Counted from the first letter of the stretch, positions 36,462-48,617 are shown. The stretch is 64,000 nucleotides of DNA from Perognathus longimembris pacificus (GCF_023159225.1 NC_063172.1:37328832-37392831), one strand, 5' to 3'. Notes: a model not told the origin generated them from the letters alone. Made by a program: numbers and translations.

Positions 36462-36463
<2 letters not shown>
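35226..36463. other. Mostly unique non-coding sequence
   Basis: Contains the L2 remnant listed separately. No gene recognised. Confidence 0.4.
35520..35640 (+). mobile_element. L2 3' end remnant
   Basis: Contains 'agaatgtaagatcctgaagg' and 'taagggtttaataaatgtta', matching in order the conserved 3' end of the mammalian-wide LINE L2 (AGAATGTAAGCTCC...CAATAAATATTTG). Ancient and inactive. Confidence 0.7.

Positions 36464-36503
<40 letters not shown>
36464..36503. repeat. GT microsatellite
   Basis: About 20 uninterrupted GT units. Confidence 0.95.
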
Positions 36504-36504
<1 letters not shown>

Positions 36505-36589
36505 TGGGAATTGAGGAGTGATTTTCCATTTCTATTGTTAGAGAAATTAAAGATTGTGGCATCACAAATTATATCCTATGTTCCTCAAA

Positions 36590-36968
36590 AAATTTTGATA
36601 TGCATCATTAGTATTGTCATATGAACATAGCTATTGGCCTTTGTAATCCTCTCCTAAGAATACCTTCCTTTGTTCTCACTGCATGAATGTTTAGACTACT
36701 GTTTAATTAATCATGTCCAAGTATAATTATTTGCCTTTTACTCTCCACTGGGTTTACTTATAGATAATAGGCACATTCTAATTATTGCAAATGAGGGAAG
36801 CCATGCAGCCTATGTGTCTTTGGGTCTGGTTTACTTCAAATAACATAATTTTCCCCAGTGTTTCCATTTCCTTAGGAATGAGGCAATGGCTTTCTGACAG
36901 AAGCATATAATGCCACTGTGTACACATATACCACATTTTCTGGATCCTTTAGTCCACTGAGGTGCATC
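36590..36968 (-). mobile_element. Reverse L1 C-lineage 3' region
   Basis: Reverse-strand order: 'gatcctctcctaagaatacc'-like sequence, 'tatagataataggcacattc', 'gtctttgggtctggtttac', 'taccacattttctggatcc'. It breaks off at 36968 where forward L1 sequence starts. Confidence 0.75.
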
Positions 36969-37455
36969 AACTCCAGATGGATAAAAGACCTCAGAGTAAG
37001 ACCAGATACCCTGAAAATATTACAGTAAGGGATAGGGAAAACAATAAGGCTCCTTGGAACAGGTCAAAATCTCCAAAGTAGGCTCCTTGGAACAGGTCAA
37101 AATCTCCAAAGTTAAGAGCCAGAATCACAACAATCAAAGAAAGATGTACATAAAACTGCATGGCAAAGGACATGGATACTGTTTATATGGGTATTAGAAC
37201 TGGGGAAGGGAGAGGGAATACCAGAATCGAGAGACAAAGAACAAAAAGACAAACTATTAAAAAAGCAGCACTTACAAAACCATTTGGTGTAAACCAACTG
37301 AAAAAATCTTGGGAGGAGAGAGTAAGCGGGAGAGGGGAAATGTGGGTGGAGGTAACAAGTAGTACAAAAAATGTACTCACTCCCTTTCATATGAATCTAA
37401 CCCCTCTATCACACTTTCACAATAAAGAAAAAAACTTCATGTACACCAAAAAAAA
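36969..37455 (+). mobile_element. Forward L1 with internal deletion
   Basis: Starts in ORF2 ('agatggataaaagacctcag'), includes a 33-bp tandem duplication (37047-37112), then at about 37170 jumps directly to the A-lineage 3' UTR ('ggatactgtttatatgggta'), losing the ORF2 C-terminus. Ends in AATAAA and poly(A) at 37448-37461. Confidence 0.8.
37047..37112. repeat. 33-bp tandem duplication inside L1
   Basis: Two head-to-tail, identical 33-bp units starting 'aggctccttggaacaggtc' at 37047 and 37080. Confidence 0.95.
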
Positions 37456-37463
37456 AAAAAAAG

Positions 37464-37612
37464 ACTAAACATATAGCTTCTCTATGAGCCAGCAACTTCA
37501 CTACAGGGCATCTATTCAATTGAACCAGCAACCAGGCTACACTAAAGCTACCAGCATAACCATTTCCATTTCAGTATTGTTTTCTATAACCAAGATATGG
37601 AATAAAATGAAT
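37464..37612 (+). mobile_element. Diverged L1 ORF2 piece, forward
   Basis: ORF2 C-terminal sequence ('actaaacatatagcttctct', 'ctacactaaagctaccagca'). It may be the inverted 5' part of the reverse L1 at 36590-36968, cut off by the insertion at 36969-37461. Confidence 0.55.
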
Positions 37613-37662
37613 CTATATGAATTTACTTGTGAACAATTTTTATTTAAGATGGATAGCTACAA

Positions 37663-37795
37663 TGAGCACAGTGGTTCAAGCCTGTAATGACAGTACTCTA
37701 GAGGTCAAGGCAGGAGGAAATTTATGAGTTTGAAATCAGCCTCAAGTACATAGGAAAGCCTTTGTCACAAAATCAGAAGGAAAATAGAGAAGTAA
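37663..37795 (+). repeat. B1-like monomer SINE
   Basis: 'gagcacagtggttcaagcct' and 'gtaatgacagtactctagag' with 'tgagtttgaaatcagcctca' match the 7SL-derived B1 layout. The tail is lost. Confidence 0.65.
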
Positions 37796-38021
37796 AAAGA
37801 ATTTAAAAGATAGGCAGTTGTGTCTCAGGCTACTCTTTCTTTCCAAGCCTTGTATTTTTCCATACACTAAATAATTTGACAAAGACTCAACTTCTATTGT
37901 ATAATATTGACAGTTATACCCAATTGTGTCTGACATGAGCAATATTGTAAGTTGTCATCCTTGCCTTTTGTTTCCCTTTGCATCTTTTTATCTTTTGTTG
38001 CTATTGTTTAGGTTTTGGTCA

Positions 38022-38216
38022 AATACAGAGCTTGAACTTGGGGCCTGGTCACCGTCCTTGAGCTTTTCTGCTCAAGGATAACATTCTACCACGGAGCTCC
38101 AGTTCCACTTCTGTTTTCTGGTGGCTAATTGGTGAAATGGCATCAAACTGCTGTCCTCAAATATCAGCCTCCTGCATACCTAGGATTGCAGTCAGGAGCC
38201 ACTGCACCTGGCTAGA
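38022..38216 (-). repeat. B1-head/ID-tail SINE
   Basis: Reverse-strand copy: 'gcttgaacttggggcctgg', 'ctgctcaaggataacattct', 'ctaggattgcagtcaggagc'. A deletion in the middle shortens it. Confidence 0.7.
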
Positions 38217-41200
38217 AAGTATATGTTTTTGTAGAAAATGGTCTGCCACTTTATCAAACACATTGTAATATTGAGTATTAATTAGAAAGTTATGGCTGAT
38301 GGGTATTCTCTGGGTTTTCAACACATATTTAAACATTTTTCACAATAAACATATGATTTATGCATAGCTGTATCCATGTCAAGGAATAAAAATGATATTA
38401 TAATCACATTTATACACATTAAGGTATAGGACAGATCTTAGGGGGAAGATCTGTTTACTTAGCATTTTACCAATTGCACATTTGAAAATCTGTTTAACAC
38501 TGCACATGACACAAGGAAGAAAAAGCAGTAATTGGGTACTTTATAAGCAGTAATCTGATTATTAGAAATGTTTCTTAATAGTCCAAACTCTTGAGATCAC
38601 ATTATTGTTTAAAAAATATTTTTCTTGGGATCATATTATCTCCCCAGAATATTTAGAAGACATTTAGTTTTCTGAATTTTGTGTGTTTCTATGTAGAAAT
38701 TTGCACCTGGCAAATTTTCTGTTTTGGTGACACTGACCATTTTGATGAGCCTGCTGAAAGAATAAAAACACCATGCCAAATACAATACAAACTCTCCTAG
38801 AATTGTACTTCAGGGCTATCACTTTGATTTTGCTGTCTTTGTTCATAGAGGAGCACAATGACAATGCAAAATGATTGAAAACATGTATTTAGAAGTTGGT
38901 ATTTAATGGTGTTTGTCAATCCACTGTAAAAGTTACCTTAATGTAACACTAAATGGAAAATTCATGGTAAATGTTATTTAAGTGTAAGGGAAACATATTC
39001 TCATTCATTACTCTCCAATGCAGAATATACTGGAGACTGATTATCTCTTAGAAATGAAGTCTCTTATATGTAATTGGTCATTTCTTTCTTCTAAGCTACT
39101 AATTAGTTGCCCCTGATGGGTAGTATTGCTGATTTGTATAGTAGTTGTCTCAGCACTAAAAGATTAATTCACATTTAGATAACTCTGGTTTTCTCTATAT
39201 CTTAAAGTCATGGGAGATGAATATAATTTCTCATATTATTGTCATAATCCTTTTTCCCCAAACTGTAAAACTAGATTATGATGATTTTTAAAGAAAGTTC
39301 CAGTAGAGGAAAAAATACTTCAAAAAGTTGTCTTGGATATTAGCACAGTGCTTTATAGAATAAAGTGTATTTTTCTATATTTTAAAATGTCATTAAAATA
39401 GATAGGTAGTTGGCTACTTAACAAAATTTTCTACTTCTATATGTGTTGATATAGTAAAAGTAAATTGTTTAAGAGTACTTCAATATTTCTACATTCAACT
39501 TTAAAAGCTTTCAAGAAGGATAATATACTACCATGCATTTAAATTATGCATTGTAATATTCAAGCTAAAAACGTCTGGAGAAGTAGTAGGTGAAATTGCA
39601 GCTTCAGCACTTGAAGAATAAAGTCATTGAACATGGGAGAGAAATTGAACAAATTATCCTGAAAGTTTAAGTGATGAGCATTTTTAGTGTAGTTTATGTA
39701 GACTTCAACTTAATTTCAGACCTAACCAAAAAAAAAACAAAAACACAACACTAGGAGATTACTAAATATTAGGAGGGAATATTAAGAGATATTTTTAGAA
39801 ACTCATCTATTAATTGTAGTTCTATGATGTAAATATTTAAAATCACGAATCTAAGAATATGAGTTATGATTACTCCACAGAATATTTTTGACTAATAAAT
39901 TAAAAATAGTATTTCCTCCTACACATGGTTTTGATGATGTTATCTTGTAAATGTTAATGGTATTTTACATGCCTAACACTACATCACTATTGCACAATGC
40001 AATGAAGTAATGTATTGGAGAGTATACTGCAACGTGTCATGTAGTAAACTTCTTAGGTAGTTAGACACTGTATGAATACTACTCATTTTGTGAACCATGC
40101 ATAAACCAATGTGATCTTAAGTGGGAGATCCATAGCATGATGAAAATAAAATGGAATATACTATATAGCCCAATGATTAAATGTGATATTATTTTAATTA
40201 TTTACAATATTGTATCGAATATTTTTATTTGAGCTTTACAAGATAATCTTTTGGAAAGTACAATAGACACATGAGGATGGTAGATAGATAGATAGATAGA
40301 CAAATAGATGATAGGTACAGAGATGATGATAGTTGACAACCCTGTGGTAGGAAAGGGCCACAACAACTTTATCTGTAACATCTACTGTAAACATCACTGA
40401 TTATTCTATTAGCCAAATGACCACTCACACTCAACTCTTTTGTTTGCCAGTGCGATCAGGTGAGTATGGATTGCTAAAAGCACAGGTTAAGTTAGACAAG
40501 AGCAGAGCACATTCTTGTCTAACTTTTTGAGTCATTCTGGAATATACTATTAGCAAAGTTAGTTGAATATGTACTTGATTTCTCATTTTCTGATGTTTAA
40601 TAACACAAGTTTCAAACTCATTTTTTTTTCACTTTTTCTGTGTGGATCCTGGCCAGGTTCTCTGCAGCTTTGTCACAACTGGACTGGATTCCTGGCAGGT
40701 GGTGATCAGAAGCTGACTTGGAATTTTCCTTAAACTGCTTAGGTTGTTAGAATAGGGCCAAATGGACCACTCAAACCTCTGTATAGAATGAATCCAAGCT
40801 CTCCATTGGCCTTAGTTTAATATGAAGAGCAAGAAACCACTACACAAAGGACCCCCCTGAGAAACAGGTACATACCACTAGTTTGTGCAGGTGCAATATT
40901 AACAACTGTGGTTTAATTTCAGGATTGCAAAATCATATTTAGTTTAATTATTTGTGATATGTTTTGATGATACCTAAGCTGGGTTTCCATGCTGTGTAAT
41001 AATAGGACTAGTCCCAATTAAGTCAACACAAAATGGGTCCATACCAAATGTTAATATGATCAGTAATTTATATTTTGTCATTATGTTCTGTATTATTATC
41101 AACTAGACTCAGCATTTCCTTTATTGCAATTTTACAATACTCCTGATTTAAAATTTTATTTATAATGTTGAAGGATAAATTTAGCTTAGGTGTTACCCAT

Positions 41201-41272
41201 TTCTTAAAGTATACAGTTTTAAAATGTTTCATTTTTAAATTTCAAAGCTGTTTCATTTTACAATTGAAATTT
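38217..41272. other. 3-kb unique AT-rich sequence
   Basis: The longest stretch without a recognised transposon. A short GATA run lies at 40281-40302. No ORF of note. Could hold conserved non-coding elements, which cannot be tested from one sequence. Confidence 0.45.
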
Positions 41273-41459
41273 GGTCTGGGAATGTGGCTTAGTGGTAGAG
41301 TGCTTGCCTAGCTGGCATGAAACCCTGGGTTCTTATCCCCAGCACCACATAAACAGTAAAAACTGGAAGTAGTGGTATGGCTCAAATGGTAGAGTGCTAG
41401 CCTTGAGCAAAAGGAAGCCAGGGAAAGTGCTCAGGTACTGAGGACTGGCACAAAAAAAA
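41273..41459 (+). repeat. Old dimeric ID-like SINE
   Basis: Diverged copy ('ggtctgggaatgtggcttag', 'cctagctggcatgaaaccct') with a short A tail. The flanks 'aattgaaatttg' and 'aattcaaatttg' form an 11/12 TSD. Confidence 0.8.
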
Positions 41460-41486
41460 TTCAAATTTGTAATATACTTAAAATTT

Positions 41487-41716
41487 GGGGTATTTTTTTG
41501 TTTGTTTTGTTTTTGTTTTTTTTGCCGGTCCTGGGCTTGGACTCAGGGTCTGAGAGTACTGTCCCTGGCTTCTTTTTGCTCAAGGCTAGCACTCTGCCAC
41601 TTGAGCCATAGTGCCACTTTTAGCCATTTTCTATATATGTGGTACTGGGGAATCAAACTCAGGGCTTCATGTATATGAGGCAAGCACTCTTGCCACTAGG
41701 CCATATTCCCAGCCTC
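41487..41716 (-). repeat. Dimeric ID-like SINE with 14-bp TSD
   Basis: Full reverse copy preceded by a T/TTTG-rich tail. The TSD 'tatacttaaaattt' is exact (41473-41486 and 41717-41730). It inserted close to the older SINE just upstream, in the opposite orientation. Confidence 0.9.
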
Positions 41717-41730
41717 TATACTTAAAATTT

Positions 41731-43590
41731 TTAAAGAAAATAAATATCAATATTTTTCAGGGAGAACCTGGAAAGTGCCATGTCCAATTAATATGGGAGA
41801 ATGTTGATACTGTCATGCACCAAAAAGTAATCGAATGAAATTATGTAAAGTAGGTCCTGTCTCAGGTACAGGCACTAGTGGGAGAGAAGAGAATGAGAAG
41901 AGAGTGAGGAATGGTGAATATGGTCAAAATCCTTTATGTGAAATTGCAATTAGGCTTATGAAATAATAAGAGAGATGAGGGATAAGAACATAGAAGGTGA
42001 ATCTGCTTATGGTACTTTTTATACATGTATGAACACGTCAAAAAATACAATTGACTTGTACAATCAGTAGATGCTAATAAAATTATTTTAAAAACTAAAT
42101 ATAAATCTAAACATGAAAAAAAAAGCCAGGATGGTGAAAGTTAGGCAGATGAACAGACTTTCAACTTTTAGTAGCTTCATAAGACTTAACTAGTGGTGTG
42201 TCCTAGTGTGTATTATGGTTAATGTTGATATTCCTACTTGGTTGGACTGAATAATTTGTCGGAGACGAATAAGTTTCTCTGAGGGTATTTGTATACATGA
42301 ATAAACCATGAGAATTCTTTCCTAATCAATGGCTTTGATCCACTGATGGATTCAACATTTCAATAAACTGTTGGGAGGTTGTGGAGATATTGACGATGGG
42401 CCTTGTTGGATAAAGTGGATCACTGAGTGAATTATTTTGAAAAATACGTTTGGCCCTGGACCTTTTCTATTTCACTTTCTTTGTTTTCTGGATGCCATGA
42501 AATAAAGAACTCTGTGCTACTATACTTTCTGCTATGGTATTTTGCCCCATCATAGAACTAGAAATGTGCAGCTTCCTGACCTCAGACTAATAATTCTGAA
42601 ATTGTGAGCCAAAAATAAATTCTTCCTCTTTCAAATTATTAGTCATAACAGTGAATGTCTGACTGACAGAAAAATGTATTATAGCAATAGCATGAAGATA
42701 AACAGGAAAAATGGAAGTATGACATAAAATTTGATATTCTAAGTCTATTGAAAAGCAGGCTAAATTCAGCATGTTGATTATGAACTCCAAGAGACCCATA
42801 AAAATCAACAACAGGGAAGTGATGTAACTAAATAATCTTGGAACAGACATTGAAGACATTGAGTAAAATCAATGTGAAACAAGAGAAGAAGAAGAAAGGA
42901 ACGCAAAATAGATGTGATAATTAGGAAACAAAATGAAGATAGCAATTTTAAATACAAACAGGAATAATTAACATGCATCAAACATAGAGATTTTAAAATG
43001 TTCAGTTAATAGATAATATCAAATAAATGCCCTTCATCATGGTATCTATGAGACACCCATATTAAGTATTAAGATACGGAGAGGTTGAACAAAACAAGAT
43101 GGAAAAGGATCTACCAGACAAATACTAGTTTTAAAAAAGGTTTTGGTTTTTTTTAGCTGCATTATTAGACAAAAATCACCTTTTGGTATTCATCACAGCA
43201 TTTGGGTGGATGAACGGTTACATTAGGGTTTAACCATTGTACTGATAATCTTACATACTCATGATTGTGTTTTAATCATATATTTATATTTTAAAACTGG
43301 ATCACTTGTCTCTCCTTTAATTTTGTTATGAATTCTTTTTGTGCTGTTGTTGTCCTGTTCAATCTGGCAGACAATAACCTCACGTGGTTGTTGGGGCAGG
43401 TCCACATGGGGCTGCAATTCACATTGTATTGCTGTTGTTCTTAGCTGATCATGAACAGAGATCTTGGTCACACTGCTTAACTTATTTTTTTTTATTGTAT
43501 TACTATTTTTTCTTAATCCAATATCTTTAACTTTTAATTGAAGTTGAAAGTTTCAAATTTGTGCCCTATTTAATTTTTAATTTAATTAAT
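41731..43590. other. Mostly unique sequence with a possible old LTR
   Basis: No gene. The LTR candidate at 42190-42640 is listed separately. Confidence 0.4.
42190..42640 (+). mobile_element. Possible ancient MaLR-like LTR
   Basis: The order 'attatggttaatgttgatat'..., 'ggctttgatccactgatgg', 'ggatgccatgaaataaagaa', 'attgtgagccaaaaataaat' recalls mammalian MaLR/ERVL LTRs, with an AATAAA near the end. No flanking internal region. Identification is by remembered layout only. Confidence 0.35.
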
Positions 43591-43596
43591 CTATTT

Positions 43597-43990
43597 ATTT
43601 TAAAATTTTTATTGTCAAACTGATGTACAGAGAGGTTACAGTTTCATACATTAGGCATTGGATACATTTCTTGTACTATTTGTTACCTCCTCCCTCACTC
43701 CCCCCTCCCCCCGCCCCCTTTCCCTCTCCCCCCTTGGGTTGTTCAGTTGATTTACACTAAACAGTTTTGCAAGTATTGCTTTTGTTTTTTTTACCCTGTG
43801 TCTCTCCATTTTGGTATTCCCTTTCACTTTCCTAGTTCTAATACCAGTATAACACAGTTTCCAATGTACTCAGATAAGATACAGAGATAGTGCTGGTACA
43901 ACCACAGGAAGGGGATACAAGAGGATCATCAATAATAGAAGCTACGGCTTCACATTGCATGTTGAAAGTAATTACAACAGTGATTTTTAA
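43597..43990 (-). mobile_element. L1 A-lineage 3' UTR
   Basis: Reverse L1 3' end: 'ttattgtcaaactgatgtac', the C-rich tract (43690-43737), 'tttacactaaacagttttgc', 'ctagttctaataccagtata', 'gcatgttgaaagtaattaca'. Confidence 0.85.
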
Positions 43991-44407
43991 AAATATATTC
44001 CTTTAACAGAAAACGGATTTTTTTCCCATTTAACTATAAAAATGTTTTAGCATTTATCTTTTCACCTGGAAATGTCTTTTCTTTGTTGTGTGATTGAAGG
44101 AATAAATTGCTTTCTTTTAATTATTGTTTCGAAAAAATAACTGGATTCATACATATTTAGAAGATTTAAGATTCTGTGTACATTTTACCTAGCTTTCCCT
44201 AAAGATTGTTTGAAAATACCATAGTATATTATGACAACGAAGATATTAACACTGCTTTCAAGAATGACTATATCCAACATTACAGGGATTTTTGAAGTTG
44301 CTCTTTGTAATCATTCCTCTTTTCTACTACTTCACTCACATGTCCATATCTTGGCAATCTTTAGGACTTTCATGAAGAAATAATATTTTATGTAACTTTT
44401 GTTGTGA

Positions 44408-44499
44408 TGTTATGAGGCTGGAACTCAGGTTCTTAACTACGTTGAGCCACACCTTACTTCTAGTTTTCTGATGGTAAATTGGATATAAGAGTCTAATGC
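44408..44499 (-). repeat. B1-head/ID-tail SINE, part 1 (interrupted)
   Basis: Tail half of a reverse-strand SINE ('ggctggaactcaggttctta', 'gttgagccacacc', 'ggtaaattggatataagagt'), cut by the SINE at 44500-44715. Its other half resumes at 44716. Confidence 0.75.
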
Positions 44500-44715
44500 G
44501 GGCTGGGGATATGGCCTAGTGGCAAGAGCGCTTGCCTCGTATACTTGAAGCCCTGGGTTCGATTCCTCAGCACCACATATATGGGAAACGACCAGAAGTG
44601 GCACTGTGGCTCAAGTGGTAGAGTGCTATGAGCAAAAGGAAGCCAGGGACAGTGCTCAGGCCCTGAGTCCAAGCACCAGGACTGGCAAAAAAAAACAAAA
44701 AACAAAAAACAAAAA
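44500..44715 (+). repeat. Dimeric ID-like SINE nested in another SINE
   Basis: Near-complete forward copy with an AAAAAC-rich tail. A 13-bp perfect TSD 'aagagtctaatgc' (44487-44499, 44716-44728) lies within the host SINE. A 'gcctt' deletion is seen in the 'gtgctagccttgagc' region. Confidence 0.92.
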
Positions 44716-44822
44716 AAGAGTCTAATGCACTTTCCTGTCTGGTTTGGATTTGAACTGCAGTCCTCAGATCTCAGCCTCCCAAGTAACTCAGGATTGCAGT
44801 TGTGAGCCACCAGTGCCTGACT
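44716..44822 (-). repeat. B1-head/ID-tail SINE, part 2 (interrupted)
   Basis: The B1-head half of the host SINE: 'ggatttgaactgcagtcctc' and 'ggattgcagttgtgagccac'. Confidence 0.75.
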
Positions 44823-45108
44823 AATATTTTACATAACTTTTTGGATATACTTTATCACTCAGCAAAAAATTCTGGCAATTCAGTTCTGTTGTATTTAGGC
44901 AGCTTTTTATGTGAACTTAACTTTTATTTCTTCATGTGAACATCGAGCATTAATATAGTTGTCATTTGCAAGTTTCATGTGTCATTTTTAAAATTGCTTA
45001 GATGTGATTAACCCAGTTCGTTTGCATTATCACTAACATTTCATGCTGTTAGTTTGTAATTTTAGCCATTTTGATTAATGTTAGTGAATAGTGCCCTATT
45101 GTGATTTT

Positions 45109-45226
45109 TTTTTTTTTTTTTTTTGCCAGTCCTGGGGCTTGGACTCAGGGCCTGAGCACAGTCCCTGGCTTCTTTTTGCTCAAGGCTAGCACTCTGCCAC
45201 TTGGGCCACAGGGCCACTTCTGGCCA
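45109..45226 (-). repeat. 5'-truncated dimeric ID-like SINE
   Basis: Only the second half of the SINE and its tail (T run) remain, yet an exact 14-bp TSD 'cctattgtgatttt' (45095-45108, 45227-45240) shows it inserted in this truncated form. Confidence 0.9.
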
Positions 45227-45373
45227 CCTATTGTGATTTTAATTTGCATTTTCTTAACCAATTGTGAGTCCTTTTGTTGTTGTTTGTATTTGTACATATT
45301 CTTAGGTAAAATATTTGTTCAGGTCTTTTCCTATTTTGTAATTTATTTTTTATCATTAAGATTTGAGTTAGAA

Positions 45374-45497
45374 CCAATTCAACAATGATACTCACTAGAC
45401 ACTGTGTTGGAGATGACCTTTACAACTTGGTGGGGAGGGGCACAAGGAGGGAAAAAGAGGGAGAAAATGAATACGGGGTAACACTGTTCAAAAAGAA
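45374..45497 (+). mobile_element. L1 C-lineage 3' end, left part (interrupted)
   Basis: 'gatactcactagacactgtg' through 'acactgttcaaaaagaaaag' matches the copy at 29.1 kb, then stops at a younger L1. Its remainder ('gtgtactcattacctgactt', 'tcacctttacaatgaga') is at 46418-46475. Confidence 0.8.
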
Positions 45498-46412
45498 AAG
45501 GGAAACCTACTACACTGTTGGTGGGAGTATAAAGTTGTTCCACCACTCTGGGAAGCAGTGTGGGGGTTCCTCAATAGGCTTATCATGGAGCTCCCCTATG
45601 ACCCAGCAGCCCTGCTTTTGGGCATCTACTCAAAGAATTATGAGAGAACACACTAAAGCCACCAGTGCAACCATGTTAATCACAGCACAATTTGCCATTG
45701 CTAAAATATGGAACCAACCCAGATGCCCCTCAGTAGATAAATGTATCAAGAAAATGTGGCACATATACAAAATGGAATTCTTTGCTTTGATCAGAAAGAA
45801 TGGGATTGCTTCATTTGTAAGGAAATGGAAAGACCTGGAAAAAATATCATAGTAAGTGAAGTGAGTCAGACCCAAAGAAACATAGACTCTGTGGTTTCCC
45901 CCACTGGGAATAATTAGTACATGTTTAAGATAGTCCTACCAGAAAATCACAGTAGCTCAATAGCCATGGACATATGAACACATAAGATGAAGCTAAGTGA
46001 AATGAACTCCAAATTATGGAAATAAGTGGTTTAACATTGTTGTTGTTATGTTCAATGTACCATATGAAATTATGCCATTTCTTTTGTCTTTATTCCCCAG
46101 GATTTTACCCTGATGTCACCAAAATTGATTTTGGTACCCTGGGTATTGTATATACATTTATCAGAACTAGGGAAGGGAAGGGAAACATCGAAAGGAGAGA
46201 CAAAAGGTAAAACGCGAATCAATGCAACAACAATACTTAGAAGACAATATGCTATAAACCAACTGTATAATTCAGGTGGAGGAAGGGGGCTGGGCAGAGG
46301 GGAAGATGGGAGAAAAATGAGGAGGAGGTAACAATTTTTAAAGAAATATACTCACTGCTTTACATAAAACTGTAACCCCACTGTACATATTTTTGACAAC
46401 AAATTAATATAA
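45498..46412 (+). mobile_element. 5'-truncated L1 nested in an L1
   Basis: ORF2 C-terminus begins abruptly ('actgttggtgggagtataaa', 'agctcccctatgacccagca') and runs to the A-lineage 3' UTR end ('ctgtacatatttttgacaac'). The frame 45385-45852 mixes C-lineage UTR and ORF2 and is not a gene. The short flanking repeat 'aaaagaa' is the probable TSD. Confidence 0.85.
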
Positions 46413-46417
46413 AAGAA

Positions 46418-46475
46418 GTGTACTCATTACCTGACTTCTGTAACTGTATATCACCTTTACAATGAGATTTAAATT
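46418..46475 (+). mobile_element. L1 C-lineage 3' end, right part
   Basis: Resumes the element interrupted at 45497, ending in A-rich sequence with AAATAAATAAAATAAA. Confidence 0.75.
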
Positions 46476-48398
46476 AGAAAAATAAATAAAATAAACAGAA
46501 ATAAAATAAATAAAAGTGCAAAAAGGCGTATTTATATATGCTTTGATATTTATAGGAGGTAGAATTCTTTTATATATGCATGCATATTATGTATATTATG
46601 CATTGTTTCATTTAGTTTAGAACTCTCAGTCTATTTCATTTGATTTAGTTTTGTTATCCACAGTGAAACACCACCTAGTAAATGTTTGTTGTTGCTTTTT
46701 CCAGAGTGTATGCCTTGGAACAATAGATACATTATGAACAAAGATCATAGGCAATTAAATATGAAAAAATGCAAGGTACTTTCTTCTTGTACTAGCTAAA
46801 ATTCTGAAATATATAACTTAATATAACCTCTTTGTTTCATTATTTCCTAAGACTGTTTAACTTGGTAATTGTCTTATAACTTAGCACTATGATCAGCAGA
46901 ACATTAATACCTTAAATACTACAACTTTAGTGGCAAATTCTGTGACATCTCATGTGACTCTCGCAGAACCTATAAAGACAAGCAAGCAGCTCATCAGAAA
47001 TCCAAAACTTCAAGTCTTCTAACTCTAGAAGTAACAGCAAACCATAGATACAACTCTAAACCCTTTAAAGTATTTAATGACATAAGAACCATTTTCTCAT
47101 GATAATGCTTGTTATATTAACGAAACACTAGGTCACTGCTATTTTGTAGGGTGAAAATGGTAATAATAACTTCAATTTATGTTTTAATATAGCTCTTTTT
47201 AAAAAGTCCTACAGCACCACTGAGAGCCCAAGTTTTTGGAGATTTTCCTATTTTCTGTGGCAATGCATTACCTAGTTCATGCTGAGCTACCATGCCCAAC
47301 CAGATATATTATAGTTTTAAAACTAATAATATGCTAAATATATTATTATTTCAATTATATCTATCAGGGAGTTGGAGTAAATTAGTTGCATTATATCTCT
47401 AAATAATAAATTTCAATCTGTATAATGGTAACTTGAAATGTGAGTTTATCTGTCACTTATTTTCATCCACACATTGTATTTCTTCTAAATTTGAAAATTC
47501 CAGCTTGCAACATCCATTGACTAGCAGGTAGCAATATTTTGAAGACTTTCTAAGAGCTGTTAATATTCAAATAAGATACATAGTCACAGATTGTGGAGAT
47601 TTGTCTCAGGGGATTTTATTCATCAAATAAAAAATATTATATTGCATGCAATAGCTAAAATGTTGAGTTCAACAACAGAGAGCTAAAATGTGAATTGTAT
47701 CTAATATCTTCTTTGGTTGAATGAAGTCAAAGTGGCTAAGTATCTCTATATGCTCTGTTATAGCAGCTGGAGGCATACTAAAAATATGCCCCAGAGCCAT
47801 AATTCATTAATTTCCTTTGAAATAATTTATGGGGATGAATAAGCCTTTTGACAATGGAATCATTTGTCGTGTGGTTTGGTCATGTTTTAAAGCCTGGTGT
47901 TAGATTTAAAGCACTAAGCATTTTTGTATTTTAGTCCAAAAGAAATAGACTCAGACCAACTAAGATTCTGAATGTCTGAATATGCCATTGAACAAGAACT
48001 TGAAATCACAGATATAGGCTTGAAGCAATTAAAAAAATCTCATTTCACATTTCATAAATTCTTCTGAGCATCTTTTCCCAAGAGAAACAGGGATAATGTT
48101 AAAATAAGAGCCATGTCCTCATTGTCCACTTTTCTAATCAGTATTCTGAAAAAGAGAGAAATCTAAGTGAGCATAATCAAATAATTTTCCTACTTCAACA
48201 AATACTAAATAAACTTGTGTTAAACATTGTTTATAGGCAACTGTTTTCTTAATGAATACCTTAGTGGAAGTTTTGGTCTATAGAAGTAAATGCCTTAAGT
48301 ATTTAGCATGATTCCCTGCTCTTATATAACAGATACTCCTTCAGAATCTCTCAAATTTTACTTTTCCAGTCTGTCATATTTTATAAAATTAGGTCAGC
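46476..48398. other. Unique AT-rich sequence
   Basis: No gene. A SINE-like trace may lie at 47210-47310. The block 47760-47960 has low repeat content and homeodomain-like TAAT words. Confidence 0.4.
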
Positions 48399-48411
48399 AA
48401 AAATACAATAT

Positions 48412-48617
48412 GGGGCTGGGGATATGGCCTAGTGGCAAGAGTGCCTGCCTCGGATACACGAGGCCCTGGGTTCAATTCCCCAGCACCACATATACAGAAA
48501 ACGGCCAGAAGCGGCGCTGTGGCTCAAGTGGCAGAGTGCTAGCCTTGAGCGGGAAGAAGCCAGGGACCGTGCTCAGGCCCTGAGTCCAAGGCCCAGGACT
48601 GGCAAAAAAAAAAAAAA
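48412..48617 (+). repeat. Young dimeric ID-like SINE
   Basis: Near-consensus copy with the diagnostic 'cggatacacgaggccctg', 'agaagcggcgctgtgg' and 'gagcgggaagaagccagg'. TSD 'aaaaatacaatat' / 'aaaaatacactat' (one mismatch). Confidence 0.95.

Noticed and set aside
45385..45852. 155-codon frame as a possible novel gene
   Set aside because: A hybrid of C-lineage L1 3' UTR and ORF2 created by a nested insertion.
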